A stretch of 64,000 nucleotides of DNA from MGBC163016 sp964649145 (GTDB lineage: Bacteria; Actinomycetota; Coriobacteriia; Coriobacteriales; Eggerthellaceae), in assembly GCA_964649145.1 (NCBI GenBank), contig CAZYOQ010000005.1, forward strand, positions 1 to 64,000. The letters are read 5' to 3'. Below the pieces are notes generated by a model. It ran no database searches. It saw only the letters and a program-made list of their open reading frames with translations, and was not told where the DNA came from. Made by a program: the position numbers and the translations under genes. Positions 27,157 through 35,560 of this stretch are shown in pieces (the stretch's first letter is position 1; each line of letters starts with the position of its first letter).

Positions 27157-30100
27157 ATGTCAGAGGTTCTTGAGTTTGCTGCGCGATTATCCCAAGTGGT
27201 CGGTGCGCGACCAGCCGGTACCGAAGAAGAACAGCAAGCTTCATTTTTCATAGAAGAGGCAATGAATGAGGCCGGTCTTGACACTTCTGTGGAGGAGTTT
27301 AATTGCAACCCCAACTACGAGATGCCACGCATTGTTTGTTGCATTGTCTCTATTATTTTTGCTGTACTTGCCCTAATCCTTCCAATGATGGTTATACCAG
27401 CGTTTGTGGTATGTGCCATCATGGCCGTTTTCTATATTCTTGAAATGCTTGGGTTTTCTCCTTTAACTAAGCTTTCTAAACGCGGAATCAGCCAAAACGT
27501 TATCGCAAAATACTATCCTGGCATGTGGGTCGATTCAAGCGAAGGATACTTAGGCGAAGATTATCCAGAGTATGCGAAGATCGACGGAAAAGGTGGGCGC
27601 GAAAACCGTACTCGCAGAGGATCGTCTGCGTCTCGTCCTCGCCGTAAACGCAAGATCATCATTCTTGCTCGGTACGATTCGGGTCGTGTCCGCAGAGAAC
27701 TGAAGCCCCCGTTCATTGGAATTCTTAACAAGATACGTATAGCAGAGATGGTCGGGATGGCGCTTGTCGCCTTGGCTCTTCTTCTTAGGATCATCACGCA
27801 GACGATAGATGAAGGCCACATCGTCTTAGATATCATCATGCTTATTGGCGTTATCTGCTCGCTTTTGCCCGTGATCGCATATATCGTGCACCAGACTGCT
27901 GCTTATAGCGAAGGTGCTAACAATAATGCTTCCGGTGTCGCTGTCATGATAGAACTTGCGAAAAGGTTAGCGGCAAGTGCCAAGCCTAACCTTGCATCAA
28001 AAGTTATTCCAGATGCCAACGGGTTTTCCTTCGCTTATTCTGCAGAAGAAGTCGAAACTGGTGAGATCGCGCCTGCATCTGAAATGCAATCACTTTTAAA
28101 ACATCCTGTCATGCATGGAAAAGATGCGATAAAAGAAGCCGGCATCCTTCCTGACGGAACAGACCTTGTATACGACGAGGCTTCAGGAGGCGGTTCTAAT
28201 GGCGGCCGCACCAAGATTGAAGAGCTGAATAGCGCAGACGTTCCAACATCTGTGCTTGATGATGCTACGCAAGGGGCTCAAACAGCTTTCGATGAAGGGA
28301 AAAAGGAAGGCTCACCTGAGGGCAAGCCTTCAAACAATTCTGGTCAAAATGCGCTTTCCATAGAAGCCCAGATGCAATCTGCTTCTATAGAATTCGCGAA
28401 GTATGACGAGCAAGATAATAGTGAAAGCACCTCGCAAAACATTGAAGAAAAGGACAACAACCCTTGGGCTCGACTTTTAAAGAAATCTTCTGAGAAGAAA
28501 GCTTTAGATGCTCGCGGCGTTTCGTCTTCATCGCCATCATTGGATTCTAAGGCGCAGCTTAGCGCCTATCAGACTATCAATGCCGCAGAGGCATCTGTAG
28601 CATCGAATAGCTCAAACGTTCCCGATTGGTTCAAAAAGGGCAAGGCTGCTGCAAATGCGAACAAACAAGGTGAGGAAAAAGCTACTCCTAACATTCAGCG
28701 TTCTCGTTTGTCTGATGCCTTAGATGCTGCTCATGAGGTAAGTGCTCAAGCTATAGAAAACTTCGAGGGCAAAGGGCAAGACAACGTTCAAACAGGCTCA
28801 GGAATCGACCCTGCACGGCTTGAAGAGATTCACAAAAACATCATGGGAACTACCGATGAAGCTTCTGTGAAAAACGATTCGCAAGAAAAGGCTGATGAGG
28901 AGAGTTCGGCAGGCTCAAGCTCAACGCCACAGCCTCAAGAGGCAGAAGAGACGTCAGATAAAGCCGCTGTAGCCGACAGAACTATATCGTTTATACCAGT
29001 TGCAGCTGACATTTCAGAAGAGATGCTAACAAATAGCGCTTCTCAGACATCCTCAAATGAAGCCGTGAGCAAGACAGCCGAAGAGATTCTAGAAGATGCA
29101 GCTTCGCTTACTGGTTCTATAGAAAAGGTATCTGCAGATGATAAGCCAGCAAAACCTGGCCGCAGGTCAATATCGCTTCCAAGTCTTACGCTTTCAAGAG
29201 ATAAGAAAACAGGTGTACAAAATGCTCCTTTGGCAGAAGATGCTTCGCGTGCTAAGGGTGAAGCTCGTACTGCCCTAAAGAATGTGGGCGGAGAGACTGA
29301 GTACGGCAGCACTTCCAAGTCGAAAAATGCAGAAAGAAATGATGCCAAGGAAGGGGTGTCGCAATCGCGTGAGGGCGCAACCACAAACTTCTTGAAGGAA
29401 AACGCAGAAGTTGACGCTAAAGCTGCGCTATCTAGCTTAGATAACATTTCTGCAGAATTGTCCAAGAGGCGCAACAGCTCGCAAAAGAGTAGCGCAAGTG
29501 CACTTTCGCAAGCAAAACAAAACGCCAAAAACATTATTCCGTCTCTTGATGTGAATCCAACAGATGCACCCGAAACGCCTATTTCTGTGAGCGCAGCGGG
29601 CTCTTTTGTGCAGCCTTCCCAAACCAGCCATTTTCAGCCGGTTGGAGACGAGCTTATAGCGAACATGGATTCAGAAGAGATCTTCATTGAAGACGTAGAC
29701 GATTCCGATTACATCGAAAATGTTACACGCACAGGAGTAATTGCGGGTCCAGGCTATGTAGAGATGCCAAAGTCTCGTATGCAGCGGTTCAAGAGCTTTT
29801 TTGGTAAGAAGAAGGCTCGCGACGAAGAGGATTCCATAAGCTTTTCGGATGCAGTGGGCATAGAGGAAGATTTCAATGCACGCGAGGTTGGTAAGGCCAG
29901 AGGTAGCTGGGAGAGTTTCAGAGACGACTCCGAGGATTTCTTTAAGAAGACAGATAGCAATGACTTGAACAGCAGCGCCTTTGACGATTCCGACTGGAAT
30001 GGTGGAGCGTTCTCGCTAGGCAGGGAAAGGGGCACATCAAGTAAGTCTTCTAATCAAGAGCGTACTACACAAAGCTCGTCTAATAGTCTGCGTCGTTCAC

Positions 30101-30807
30101 GAAATCAAAGCACATCGGGTGGACGTCGGCGCAGTGCCGATGAGGTATTGGCCCAAGAGGCGATGGCCGAGAATGATGAAGAAGAGCTGATGGCGCAAGA
30201 TATGCTCGACGAACGTGATCAGATCCGCAATTTCCGGTCTTCTTCTGCGCAACTTACAACATTTGAAGAAGTTGCTGCTTTTGCAAGATCTTTCGCTAAA
30301 AACGCAGAAGACGATTCAGAAATAGATGGCGTTCAGAAAGCTTCTAAGGAAGAAGTGTCTAGCCTAGGGTTCCAAACAGAAGTTTGGTTTGTGGCCTTGG
30401 GTGCAGAACTTGCCAATAATGCCGGTATTAAGCAGTTCTTGGTCGACCACGGTGATGAGCTTCGCGGTTCTATTGTGATAGATATCGATGCGCTAGGTGC
30501 AGGCGATCTTTCCGTAATTGATGAAGAAGGCATTATAAAACGGGTGAAAAGCTCGACTAGAATGCGCCGTTATGCCTCGAAAGCTGCGAAAGCTCTTGGA
30601 ATGCAACTTGGCTCGGGCAAGATGCTTTGGCATGAGAGCGCTTCATATTACACGACCAAACGAGGGCTGCTTACTATGCATCTTTGCGGGATCGATGGCG
30701 AAAAGCCTGCATATGCAGGAGAGACTGATGACACCTTCGATAATCTAAGCGAGCAGAAAATGCTTGAGAACACAGCGTTTCTTTTGGAGTTGCTAAACAC
30801 CATTTAA
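27157..30807 (+). CDS. M28-like membrane pseudopeptidase interrupted by a very long disordered region
   Basis: 1216 residues. Residues 1-275 and about 1040-1216 look like the two halves of an M28 aminopeptidase fold, and about 760 Ser/Glu/Ala/Lys-rich residues lie between. Two membrane hairpins occur in the first half (about 54-98 and 193-240). Compared with the Aeromonas/Streptomyces M28 pattern, the metal ligands are mostly replaced: AHYDS becomes ARYDSG (Arg172), the GAxDNASG aspartate is Asn256, the second Glu of the GAEE pair is Leu1085, and the final histidine position is Gly1188. Only Glu1084 and Asp1111 remain. This argues for a non-enzymatic membrane protein. An SD (GAAAGG) precedes the ATG. 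A hybrid kinase starts 21 bp downstream. The biological role is unknown. Confidence 0.8.
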   Translation: MSEVLEFAARLSQVVGARPAGTEEEQQASFFIEEAMNEAGLDTSVEEFNCNPNYEMPRIVCCIVSIIFAVLALILPMMVIPAFVVCAIMAVFYILEMLGFSPLTKLSKRGISQNVIAKYYPGMWVDSSEGYLGEDYPEYAKIDGKGGRENRTRRGSSASRPRRKRKIIILARYDSGRVRRELKPPFIGILNKIRIAEMVGMALVALALLLRIITQTIDEGHIVLDIIMLIGVICSLLPVIAYIVHQTAAYSEGANNNASGVAVMIELAKRLAASAKPNLASKVIPDANGFSFAYSAEEVETGEIAPASEMQSLLKHPVMHGKDAIKEAGILPDGTDLVYDEASGGGSNGGRTKIEELNSADVPTSVLDDATQGAQTAFDEGKKEGSPEGKPSNNSGQNALSIEAQMQSASIEFAKYDEQDNSESTSQNIEEKDNNPWARLLKKSSEKKALDARGVSSSSPSLDSKAQLSAYQTINAAEASVASNSSNVPDWFKKGKAAANANKQGEEKATPNIQRSRLSDALDAAHEVSAQAIENFEGKGQDNVQTGSGIDPARLEEIHKNIMGTTDEASVKNDSQEKADEESSAGSSSTPQPQEAEETSDKAAVADRTISFIPVAADISEEMLTNSASQTSSNEAVSKTAEEILEDAASLTGSIEKVSADDKPAKPGRRSISLPSLTLSRDKKTGVQNAPLAEDASRAKGEARTALKNVGGETEYGSTSKSKNAERNDAKEGVSQSREGATTNFLKENAEVDAKAALSSLDNISAELSKRRNSSQKSSASALSQAKQNAKNIIPSLDVNPTDAPETPISVSAAGSFVQPSQTSHFQPVGDELIANMDSEEIFIEDVDDSDYIENVTRTGVIAGPGYVEMPKSRMQRFKSFFGKKKARDEEDSISFSDAVGIEEDFNAREVGKARGSWESFRDDSEDFFKKTDSNDLNSSAFDDSDWNGGAFSLGRERGTSSKSSNQERTTQSSSNSLRRSRNQSTSGGRRRSADEVLAQEAMAENDEEELMAQDMLDERDQIRNFRSSSAQLTTFEEVAAFARSFAKNAEDDSEIDGVQKASKEEVSSLGFQTEVWFVALGAELANNAGIKQFLVDHGDELRGSIVIDIDALGAGDLSVIDEEGIIKRVKSSTRMRRYASKAAKALGMQLGSGKMLWHESASYYTTKRGLLTMHLCGIDGEKPAYAGETDDTFDNLSEQKMLENTAFLLELLNTI

Positions 30808-30828
30808 AAAGCGTCGAATAGAGGTCGA

Positions 30829-32766
30829 GTGTCAGAGCTTAATAAGCATGACAAAGAAATGTCCGAAGAGACGCAAGCAATACGCGCGCGCCGCCTCGTT
30901 TGGGCTGTTCGCATATCGACCGTCGTTATGGCTGTTTTATTGGCCATCTTCTTTTTTGTGATATTGCGAAATACCGCGATTATCAACGAAAAGGTTGAGT
31001 ATATAAAAGATGCACAGCATCCAATTTCTGTTGCAGCAGGCCATATAGAGACCGATCTGGTTTATTTGCAGATACTTTTTGAGAGCGAGGAGCTCTATCA
31101 GCTAAACATAGAGGATTCTCAGAAATCCGATCAAGAGAATTCTTTGCGCGATGCGATTGCGGATTTGAATACTCAGTTGGATGTAGTAAAGGAATCTGCC
31201 GAACCAGATGACACGGATGTGCAGAAGATGGAGCAGTTACTGGAGGTGCTCGAAAACCGCAGTAATGTTTTCGCTTCTATGTGTTGGCACGTTGAAGACG
31301 CAGAAATAAGTCAAGATGAAATAGCGTCATATGCGGCAGCGAATATTGACCCAGTGATTGATGAGGCACTATCTATTAACAGTGCGGCAATTGATTCGAC
31401 TACAAGTCAGATCGAAGCCACCTACGAAGATGTCAATAGCTCCGTTTCTATGCTCTTGGCCTTTTCGGCAATAATGCTCATCGCTGTTTTGATCGTTGCT
31501 ATTGTGATAATGGTTGTCTTAAACGTTAGCCGTCGTTTTGACATAAAGCTTCGCGACAGTCTAACGCAAGCACTTCAAGCCGCCAACGACGCAAACCAGG
31601 CCAAATCGTATTTCTTAGCTAATATGAGCCACGATATTCGAACACCTATGAACGCGATAGTTGGACTCACGCAGATTGCCGTCGAAAACATAGATGATCC
31701 TGTTCGAGTGAAGCAATGTTTGACTAGGATCACCACAGCCTCGCAGCATCTGCTTTCGTTGATAAACGACGCGCTTGATATGAATAAGATTGAATCGGGA
31801 AGGGTCACGCTGCAAGAAGAGGTTTTTTCGCTCACTTATCTTGCGGGAGAGATAGAGGCTCTCTTCGATTCTCAACCAAATTCGAAGAAGCGTAAAAGCG
31901 AGGTAGTGGTTCAAAACCTTTATGCCGACTTGTTGGTGGGCGATGTAATGCGTATGCGTCAGATACTGTTGAATCTTGTGAGCAACGCGCTTAAGTATAC
32001 AAACGAGGGCGATATTACTAGGCTTGTCGTGAATGAGCAGCCAACAGATAGCGACGAGGTTGCTAACGTGGTCTTCATCGTAGAAGACAGCGGCATTGGC
32101 ATGAAAGAGGAATTCATACAGCATATATTCGAGCCATTCGAGCGTGAGAACAACGAATTTACATTGTTCACGGAGGGTACGGGTTTGGGTATGGCCATCA
32201 CGAAGAACCTGGTCGACTTTATGGGTGGCACTATCAAAGTTGAAAGTGAACTTGGAATTGGCACTAAAGTAAGCGTTAGTATCGATTTTCAGATCGCAGA
32301 TCTTGCTGCTGATGTTCGCGTGGCTGAAAAGGCTTTTTTCGAAGGAATCGAAAATGTGCATAAGAAACCAAATAAGCTAAACGTAAGCGGCAGTGTTCTT
32401 GTTGTGGAAGACAACGAAATCAATATGGAAATTGCCCAACAGCTAATTAACAGCAGGGGAGCAAGAGTAGATGGGGCAATTGATGGTATTGAGGCGGTCA
32501 CGAAAGTTAGCGATTCTCCCGACGGCACATACGACCTGATCTTCATGGATCTTCAAATGCCACATATGAACGGCATCGAAGCAACGAAAGCTATCAGAAA
32601 ATTTTTAGACGAACATGGGCGCAAGCAGATTCCAATAATTGCTATGACTGCAAATGCTTTTGATAGTGATGAAGAAACAGCTATTGATGCTGGTATGAGT
32701 GGTTTCATGGCAAAGCCTATCAATATTCGCCAGCTAGAAGTCACGCTGAAGAAGTATCTAACCTAG
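30829..32766 (+). CDS. Hybrid sensor histidine kinase with C-terminal receiver domain
   Basis: 645 residues. One membrane segment (about 22-46), an extracytoplasmic helical sensor (about 47-205), a second segment (about 205-230), a HisKA domain with His268 in NMSHDIRTPMNAI, a HATPase domain (N-box NLVSNALKYTN and GTGLGMAITKNLV), then a receiver with phosphoacceptor Asp574 in FMDLQMPHMNGIEA. The sensor region looks like a four-helix bundle with no recognised ligand motif. Hybrid kinases usually pass phosphate to a further carrier or act through their own receiver; no output domain is fused and no dedicated partner is adjacent. The GTG start lies 21 bp after the M28-like gene, so they are probably co-transcribed. 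Confidence 0.93.
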   Translation: MSELNKHDKEMSEETQAIRARRLVWAVRISTVVMAVLLAIFFFVILRNTAIINEKVEYIKDAQHPISVAAGHIETDLVYLQILFESEELYQLNIEDSQKSDQENSLRDAIADLNTQLDVVKESAEPDDTDVQKMEQLLEVLENRSNVFASMCWHVEDAEISQDEIASYAAANIDPVIDEALSINSAAIDSTTSQIEATYEDVNSSVSMLLAFSAIMLIAVLIVAIVIMVVLNVSRRFDIKLRDSLTQALQAANDANQAKSYFLANMSHDIRTPMNAIVGLTQIAVENIDDPVRVKQCLTRITTASQHLLSLINDALDMNKIESGRVTLQEEVFSLTYLAGEIEALFDSQPNSKKRKSEVVVQNLYADLLVGDVMRMRQILLNLVSNALKYTNEGDITRLVVNEQPTDSDEVANVVFIVEDSGIGMKEEFIQHIFEPFERENNEFTLFTEGTGLGMAITKNLVDFMGGTIKVESELGIGTKVSVSIDFQIADLAADVRVAEKAFFEGIENVHKKPNKLNVSGSVLVVEDNEINMEIAQQLINSRGARVDGAIDGIEAVTKVSDSPDGTYDLIFMDLQMPHMNGIEATKAIRKFLDEHGRKQIPIIAMTANAFDSDEETAIDAGMSGFMAKPINIRQLEVTLKKYLT

Positions 32767-32768
32767 AC

Positions 32769-32774
32769 TATAAT
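32769..32774 (+). promoter_or_regulatory. Perfect -10 box directly before the DUF151 gene
   Basis: TATAAT ends eight bases before the ATG at 32783. Initiation from it would give a leaderless or nearly leaderless mRNA. No ribosome-binding sequence is visible, and only a weak -35 (CTGAAG, 32746-32751) is seen. Confidence 0.5.
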
Positions 32775-32782
32775 TCATTGGC

Positions 32783-33280
32783 ATGATCGAACTTCAGATA
32801 CTGACAATGGTTTTCACACAGCCCGAACAACCGGCTATCCTTGTGCTAGAGCCGAATGAGCCTGCTATTGGTGGCAAACAAAGAGTCGTGCCTATTTGGA
32901 TTGGCTCGCAAGAAGCGATGCAGCTAGGGGTGGCTCTTGAACATATTAAGACACCACGACCGCTCACTCACGATCTATTCATTGATGCGCTTACAAACTT
33001 GGATGCTAGAGTTGATCATGTGCTTATAAACGATGTGGCCGGTGGAACCTTTTTCTCGAAACTCTATATCAGACAAGGTGGTCGTTTGATAGAACTTGAT
33101 GCTAGACCAACCGATTCTATTGCCTTGGCAATAAGGGAAGGGGCGCCATTTTACATTGAAGAAGTGGTGCTTGAAAAAGCATCTTTCCCGTTTATTTTGA
33201 AGGAAGGTGCAGACAAAGAAACCGAGCTTGCGGAATTTCATTCATTTATTGAAAATCTGAGCCCGGAAGACTTGTTGTGA
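32783..33280 (+). CDS. Bifunctional nuclease family protein (DUF151/BFN)
   Basis: 165 residues with the DUF151 hallmarks: PIWIGSQEAMQLGVALE, RPLTHDLFIDAL, ARPTDSIALAIREGAPFYI. Plant homologues have RNase and DNase activity, and a mycobacterial homologue is conserved but little studied. A short acidic C-terminal tail follows. The start ATG has no Shine-Dalgarno sequence, and a perfect -10 box lies eight bases upstream, suggesting its own leaderless transcript within the 16-bp gap after the kinase gene. Confidence 0.92.
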   Translation: MIELQILTMVFTQPEQPAILVLEPNEPAIGGKQRVVPIWIGSQEAMQLGVALEHIKTPRPLTHDLFIDALTNLDARVDHVLINDVAGGTFFSKLYIRQGGRLIELDARPTDSIALAIREGAPFYIEEVVLEKASFPFILKEGADKETELAEFHSFIENLSPEDLL

Positions 33281-33412
33281 CTCACTTGAAGTGAAGAAGG
33301 TGAATACGCCTAATAGCTGTAGTGGCGAAACGCATTAGGCAATTAAAGAAGCTTCTAAAGCCAAGTGCAATTTGACTGGAATAGAATGTCCTTAAGAGAA
33401 AGGTAGCTTCAT

Positions 33413-33904
33413 ATGTCTAATCCGATCGCGGGATGGTATCCAGATCCAGCTGGCGACGCATCCAAGTTAAGGTACTGGGATGGCGAGTCGTGGACAGATA
33501 AGTTCATGGACAGGCCTCAAGAAGCCGAACAGCAGGCTGAAAAGAAGGATCAGCAACAGAATGCGGGTCTTTCGTACACTGCGAATCCTGACTACCAACA
33601 ACAGGGTAGCGAGAACAACCCTTATAACGTTCAGGTGAATTTTGTCGAACCTGTTTATCAGGCATATGAGATGTCTTCTCAGGATAAGACTCTTCGTTTG
33701 ATTGCGTTCATTTTCGCTTTAATAGATACTATTAGCAGTGCCTTTTTGATTCTCCCTCTTGCATGGATGATTCCTATGACCGTGCACACTTGGAAGATCT
33801 ACCAAGGTAAGAGGGCTAATACTGTAGCTTTTGGTGTGTGTTCACTTATATTTGTGTCTCTTGTGAGTGGAATCTTGCTTCTTGTTTCAACCAAAGATAA
33901 GTAA
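33413..33904 (+). CDS. DUF2510 domain membrane protein
   Basis: 163 residues. The N-terminus has the DUF2510 motif PIAGWYPDPAG...RYWDGESWTDK, a small domain common in actinobacteria, often at the front of membrane proteins. A Gln/Asn-rich spacer (about 40-80) leads to two membrane segments (about 96-120 and 132-158). Function unknown. AAAGG precedes the ATG. The gap before it (33281-33412) holds a GCCTAAT/ATTAGGC dyad that may end the DUF151 transcript. Confidence 0.85.
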   Translation: MSNPIAGWYPDPAGDASKLRYWDGESWTDKFMDRPQEAEQQAEKKDQQQNAGLSYTANPDYQQQGSENNPYNVQVNFVEPVYQAYEMSSQDKTLRLIAFIFALIDTISSAFLILPLAWMIPMTVHTWKIYQGKRANTVAFGVCSLIFVSLVSGILLLVSTKDK

Positions 33905-33957
33905 TTAGATAGATAGGAATAAAACCCTCACGTTTCATTAACGAAATATAGGTATAG

Positions 33958-33986
33958 TTGACGCAAGAACACGAGGCTTATATAAA
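33958..33986 (+). promoter_or_regulatory. Sigma-70-type promoter before the YtxH gene
   Basis: TTGACG, 17-bp spacer, TATAAA, about 65 bp before the ATG at 34052. This is the cleanest housekeeping promoter in the window. Confidence 0.75.
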
Positions 33987-34051
33987 ATACGGAAAGCTAA
34001 AATCGGTAAAGGTTAAGATTTATCAAAAGCAAGGGCTGATAGGAGATAAAA

Positions 34052-34558
34052 ATGAATAAATTCGCGACATTTTTGTTTGGTGGTGTGGTTGGTGCTTGTG
34101 CGGCGCTACTTTTTGCTCCAAGGACTGGAGAGGAAACCCGCAACATGGTGGCTGACCAAGCCACGAATCTTGCTGGCAATGCTCAAGGCGTGGGAGGGCA
34201 GGTTGCCGATAAGGTTCAAGAAGCTATCAAGCAGGCCAATGAAAAAGGGGCAGAGGTTGCAGCACAGGCCAAATCGGCTGCCAGCAATGTGATCAACAAG
34301 GCCGAAGGCGAAGTAAATGATGCTGCCTCACAGGCTTTAGACAAAAACGAAGAGCTTCGTGCAAAAATCGAGGAGACCCGTGCTCGCATAAAGGCTCAGA
34401 TTAACGATAATGCAAAAGAGGCTGCCGAAAAGATTGACGAGGTAGCCCCTGAAGTCAAGGAAAAAGGCAAAGAGGTTGTTGATAACGCCGTTGACGCTGT
34501 TGCTGAGAAAGTTGAAGACGTGCTGAGCAAGACGGCCGAAGCTACCGATAAAGATTAA
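34052..34558 (+). CDS. YtxH domain-containing protein
   Basis: 168 residues. The N-terminal membrane segment with FGGVVGACAALLFAPRTGEETR is the YtxH signature. The remainder is a long charged Ala/Glu/Lys-rich amphipathic helix resembling LEA or apolipoprotein-like proteins. Such proteins are often linked to envelope stress; the function is not established. An AGGAGA site lies upstream. It has its own promoter and terminator, so it is a monocistronic unit, with the PRC-barrel protein next. Confidence 0.88.
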   Translation: MNKFATFLFGGVVGACAALLFAPRTGEETRNMVADQATNLAGNAQGVGGQVADKVQEAIKQANEKGAEVAAQAKSAASNVINKAEGEVNDAASQALDKNEELRAKIEETRARIKAQINDNAKEAAEKIDEVAPEVKEKGKEVVDNAVDAVAEKVEDVLSKTAEATDKD

Positions 34559-34597
34559 TAAGATACCTTGCATATATAAACAAGGCACTAATCATCT

Positions 34598-34626
34598 AAG
34601 GCGAAGTTAAGCGCTTCGCCTTTTTT
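34598..34626 (+). terminator. Rho-independent terminator of the YtxH gene
   Basis: AAGGCGAAG and CTTCGCCTT form a nine-bp stem with a seven-base loop and a run of six T. It ends only 19 bases before the next ATG, so the following gene needs a promoter upstream of or inside it, or read-through. Confidence 0.88.
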
Positions 34627-34645
34627 ACATGAGGTCGTATCAAAG

Positions 34646-35470
34646 ATGAACACCGAAAATCTTGAGAACAAAAAGGTATGGATTCACCACTCTACAAAGC
34701 GCCCTGATGCAATCAAGAAACTTGGGCGCATTCATGCATTGGTGTTCCACCCGAATAAGCCACAAGTTGTGGGATTTCTGGTTAAGCGACCCGACATTGC
34801 ATGGATGTTCAGGCGTGAGGACGCATTTGTCGCTTTCAATGGTTTCAAGATTATGGAAGACGATGGCGGCAAAGAGGTAATTGTTGTAAAGAATGAGCCT
34901 TCCGCGACCGGACGTGGGGCATTGAAGGCTTTGGGCGTCAAGCTTGATGATTGTCTATTGTGGTTAGGAATGTCTGTCATTTGCGAGGATAAGACAGCTC
35001 TTGGCGTGATAGGATCAGTCGATTTCGATGAGGTCACAGGAGAAGTGAGAGAGGTAATTATCAGTCAAGGCGCGACCGCTAATGCGCTTCTTGGCAAGCG
35101 CAAAGTTTCCGCATCTGCAATCAAGGGCTTTAAGATGGGCGAAGGTGCAAAGCTCAATATGCCCGAAAGCTTTGATGAAGAAGCGCCGCGCGGGGCTATA
35201 GTCGTGAGCAACGAGGTTGCCGATCTTCCTGTTTTAGGCGGGGCGGCGGAAAAAGCCGGTAGTGCTTCAGCGGTTGCTATAGACAAGGTTCAGAAAACCT
35301 ATACGAAAGTAAAAGATAAGGCTTCGCCAACAATTAGCGAGGCTGCAAGCACTGCTGGCAAGGCAGTTCAAAAAGGCGCCTACGTAACTGGCAGGCAGGT
35401 CGCTCGCACAAAAGGTATGTTTAAAGGTTTTACCGACGAGTTCAAAAAGGCTATGGATAAAGACGACTGA
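34646..35470 (+). CDS. PRC-barrel domain protein
   Basis: 274 residues. Two PRC-barrel-like segments: residues about 8-75 (LGRIHALVFHPNKPQVVGFLV) and about 105-160 (ALGVIGSVDFDEVTGEVREVII). PRC barrels occur in RimM and photosynthetic reaction-centre H subunits and bind RNA or proteins. The C-terminal third is Ala/Lys/Thr-rich and helical (TYTKVKDKASPTISEAAST), similar in style to the neighbouring YtxH protein. No membrane segment is visible. Exact role unknown. A weak GAGG lies upstream of the ATG. Confidence 0.8.
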   Translation: MNTENLENKKVWIHHSTKRPDAIKKLGRIHALVFHPNKPQVVGFLVKRPDIAWMFRREDAFVAFNGFKIMEDDGGKEVIVVKNEPSATGRGALKALGVKLDDCLLWLGMSVICEDKTALGVIGSVDFDEVTGEVREVIISQGATANALLGKRKVSASAIKGFKMGEGAKLNMPESFDEEAPRGAIVVSNEVADLPVLGGAAEKAGSASAVAIDKVQKTYTKVKDKASPTISEAASTAGKAVQKGAYVTGRQVARTKGMFKGFTDEFKKAMDKDD

Positions 35471-35548
35471 GTGGTAAGTGCTTGAGCCGATCGGTGGGTT
35501 TTGTTCACTTAGTAAACCTGAGCCAGTCATTTCGTATAAGGCGTTCTA

Positions 35549-35554
35549 TATAAT
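35549..35554 (+). promoter_or_regulatory. Perfect -10 box directly before the ABC-F gene
   Basis: TATAAT ends six bases before the ATG at 35561, so initiation seven bases downstream would place +1 on the start codon. No ribosome-binding site and no good -35 are visible. Confidence 0.55.
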
Positions 35555-35560
35555 CTGAGC

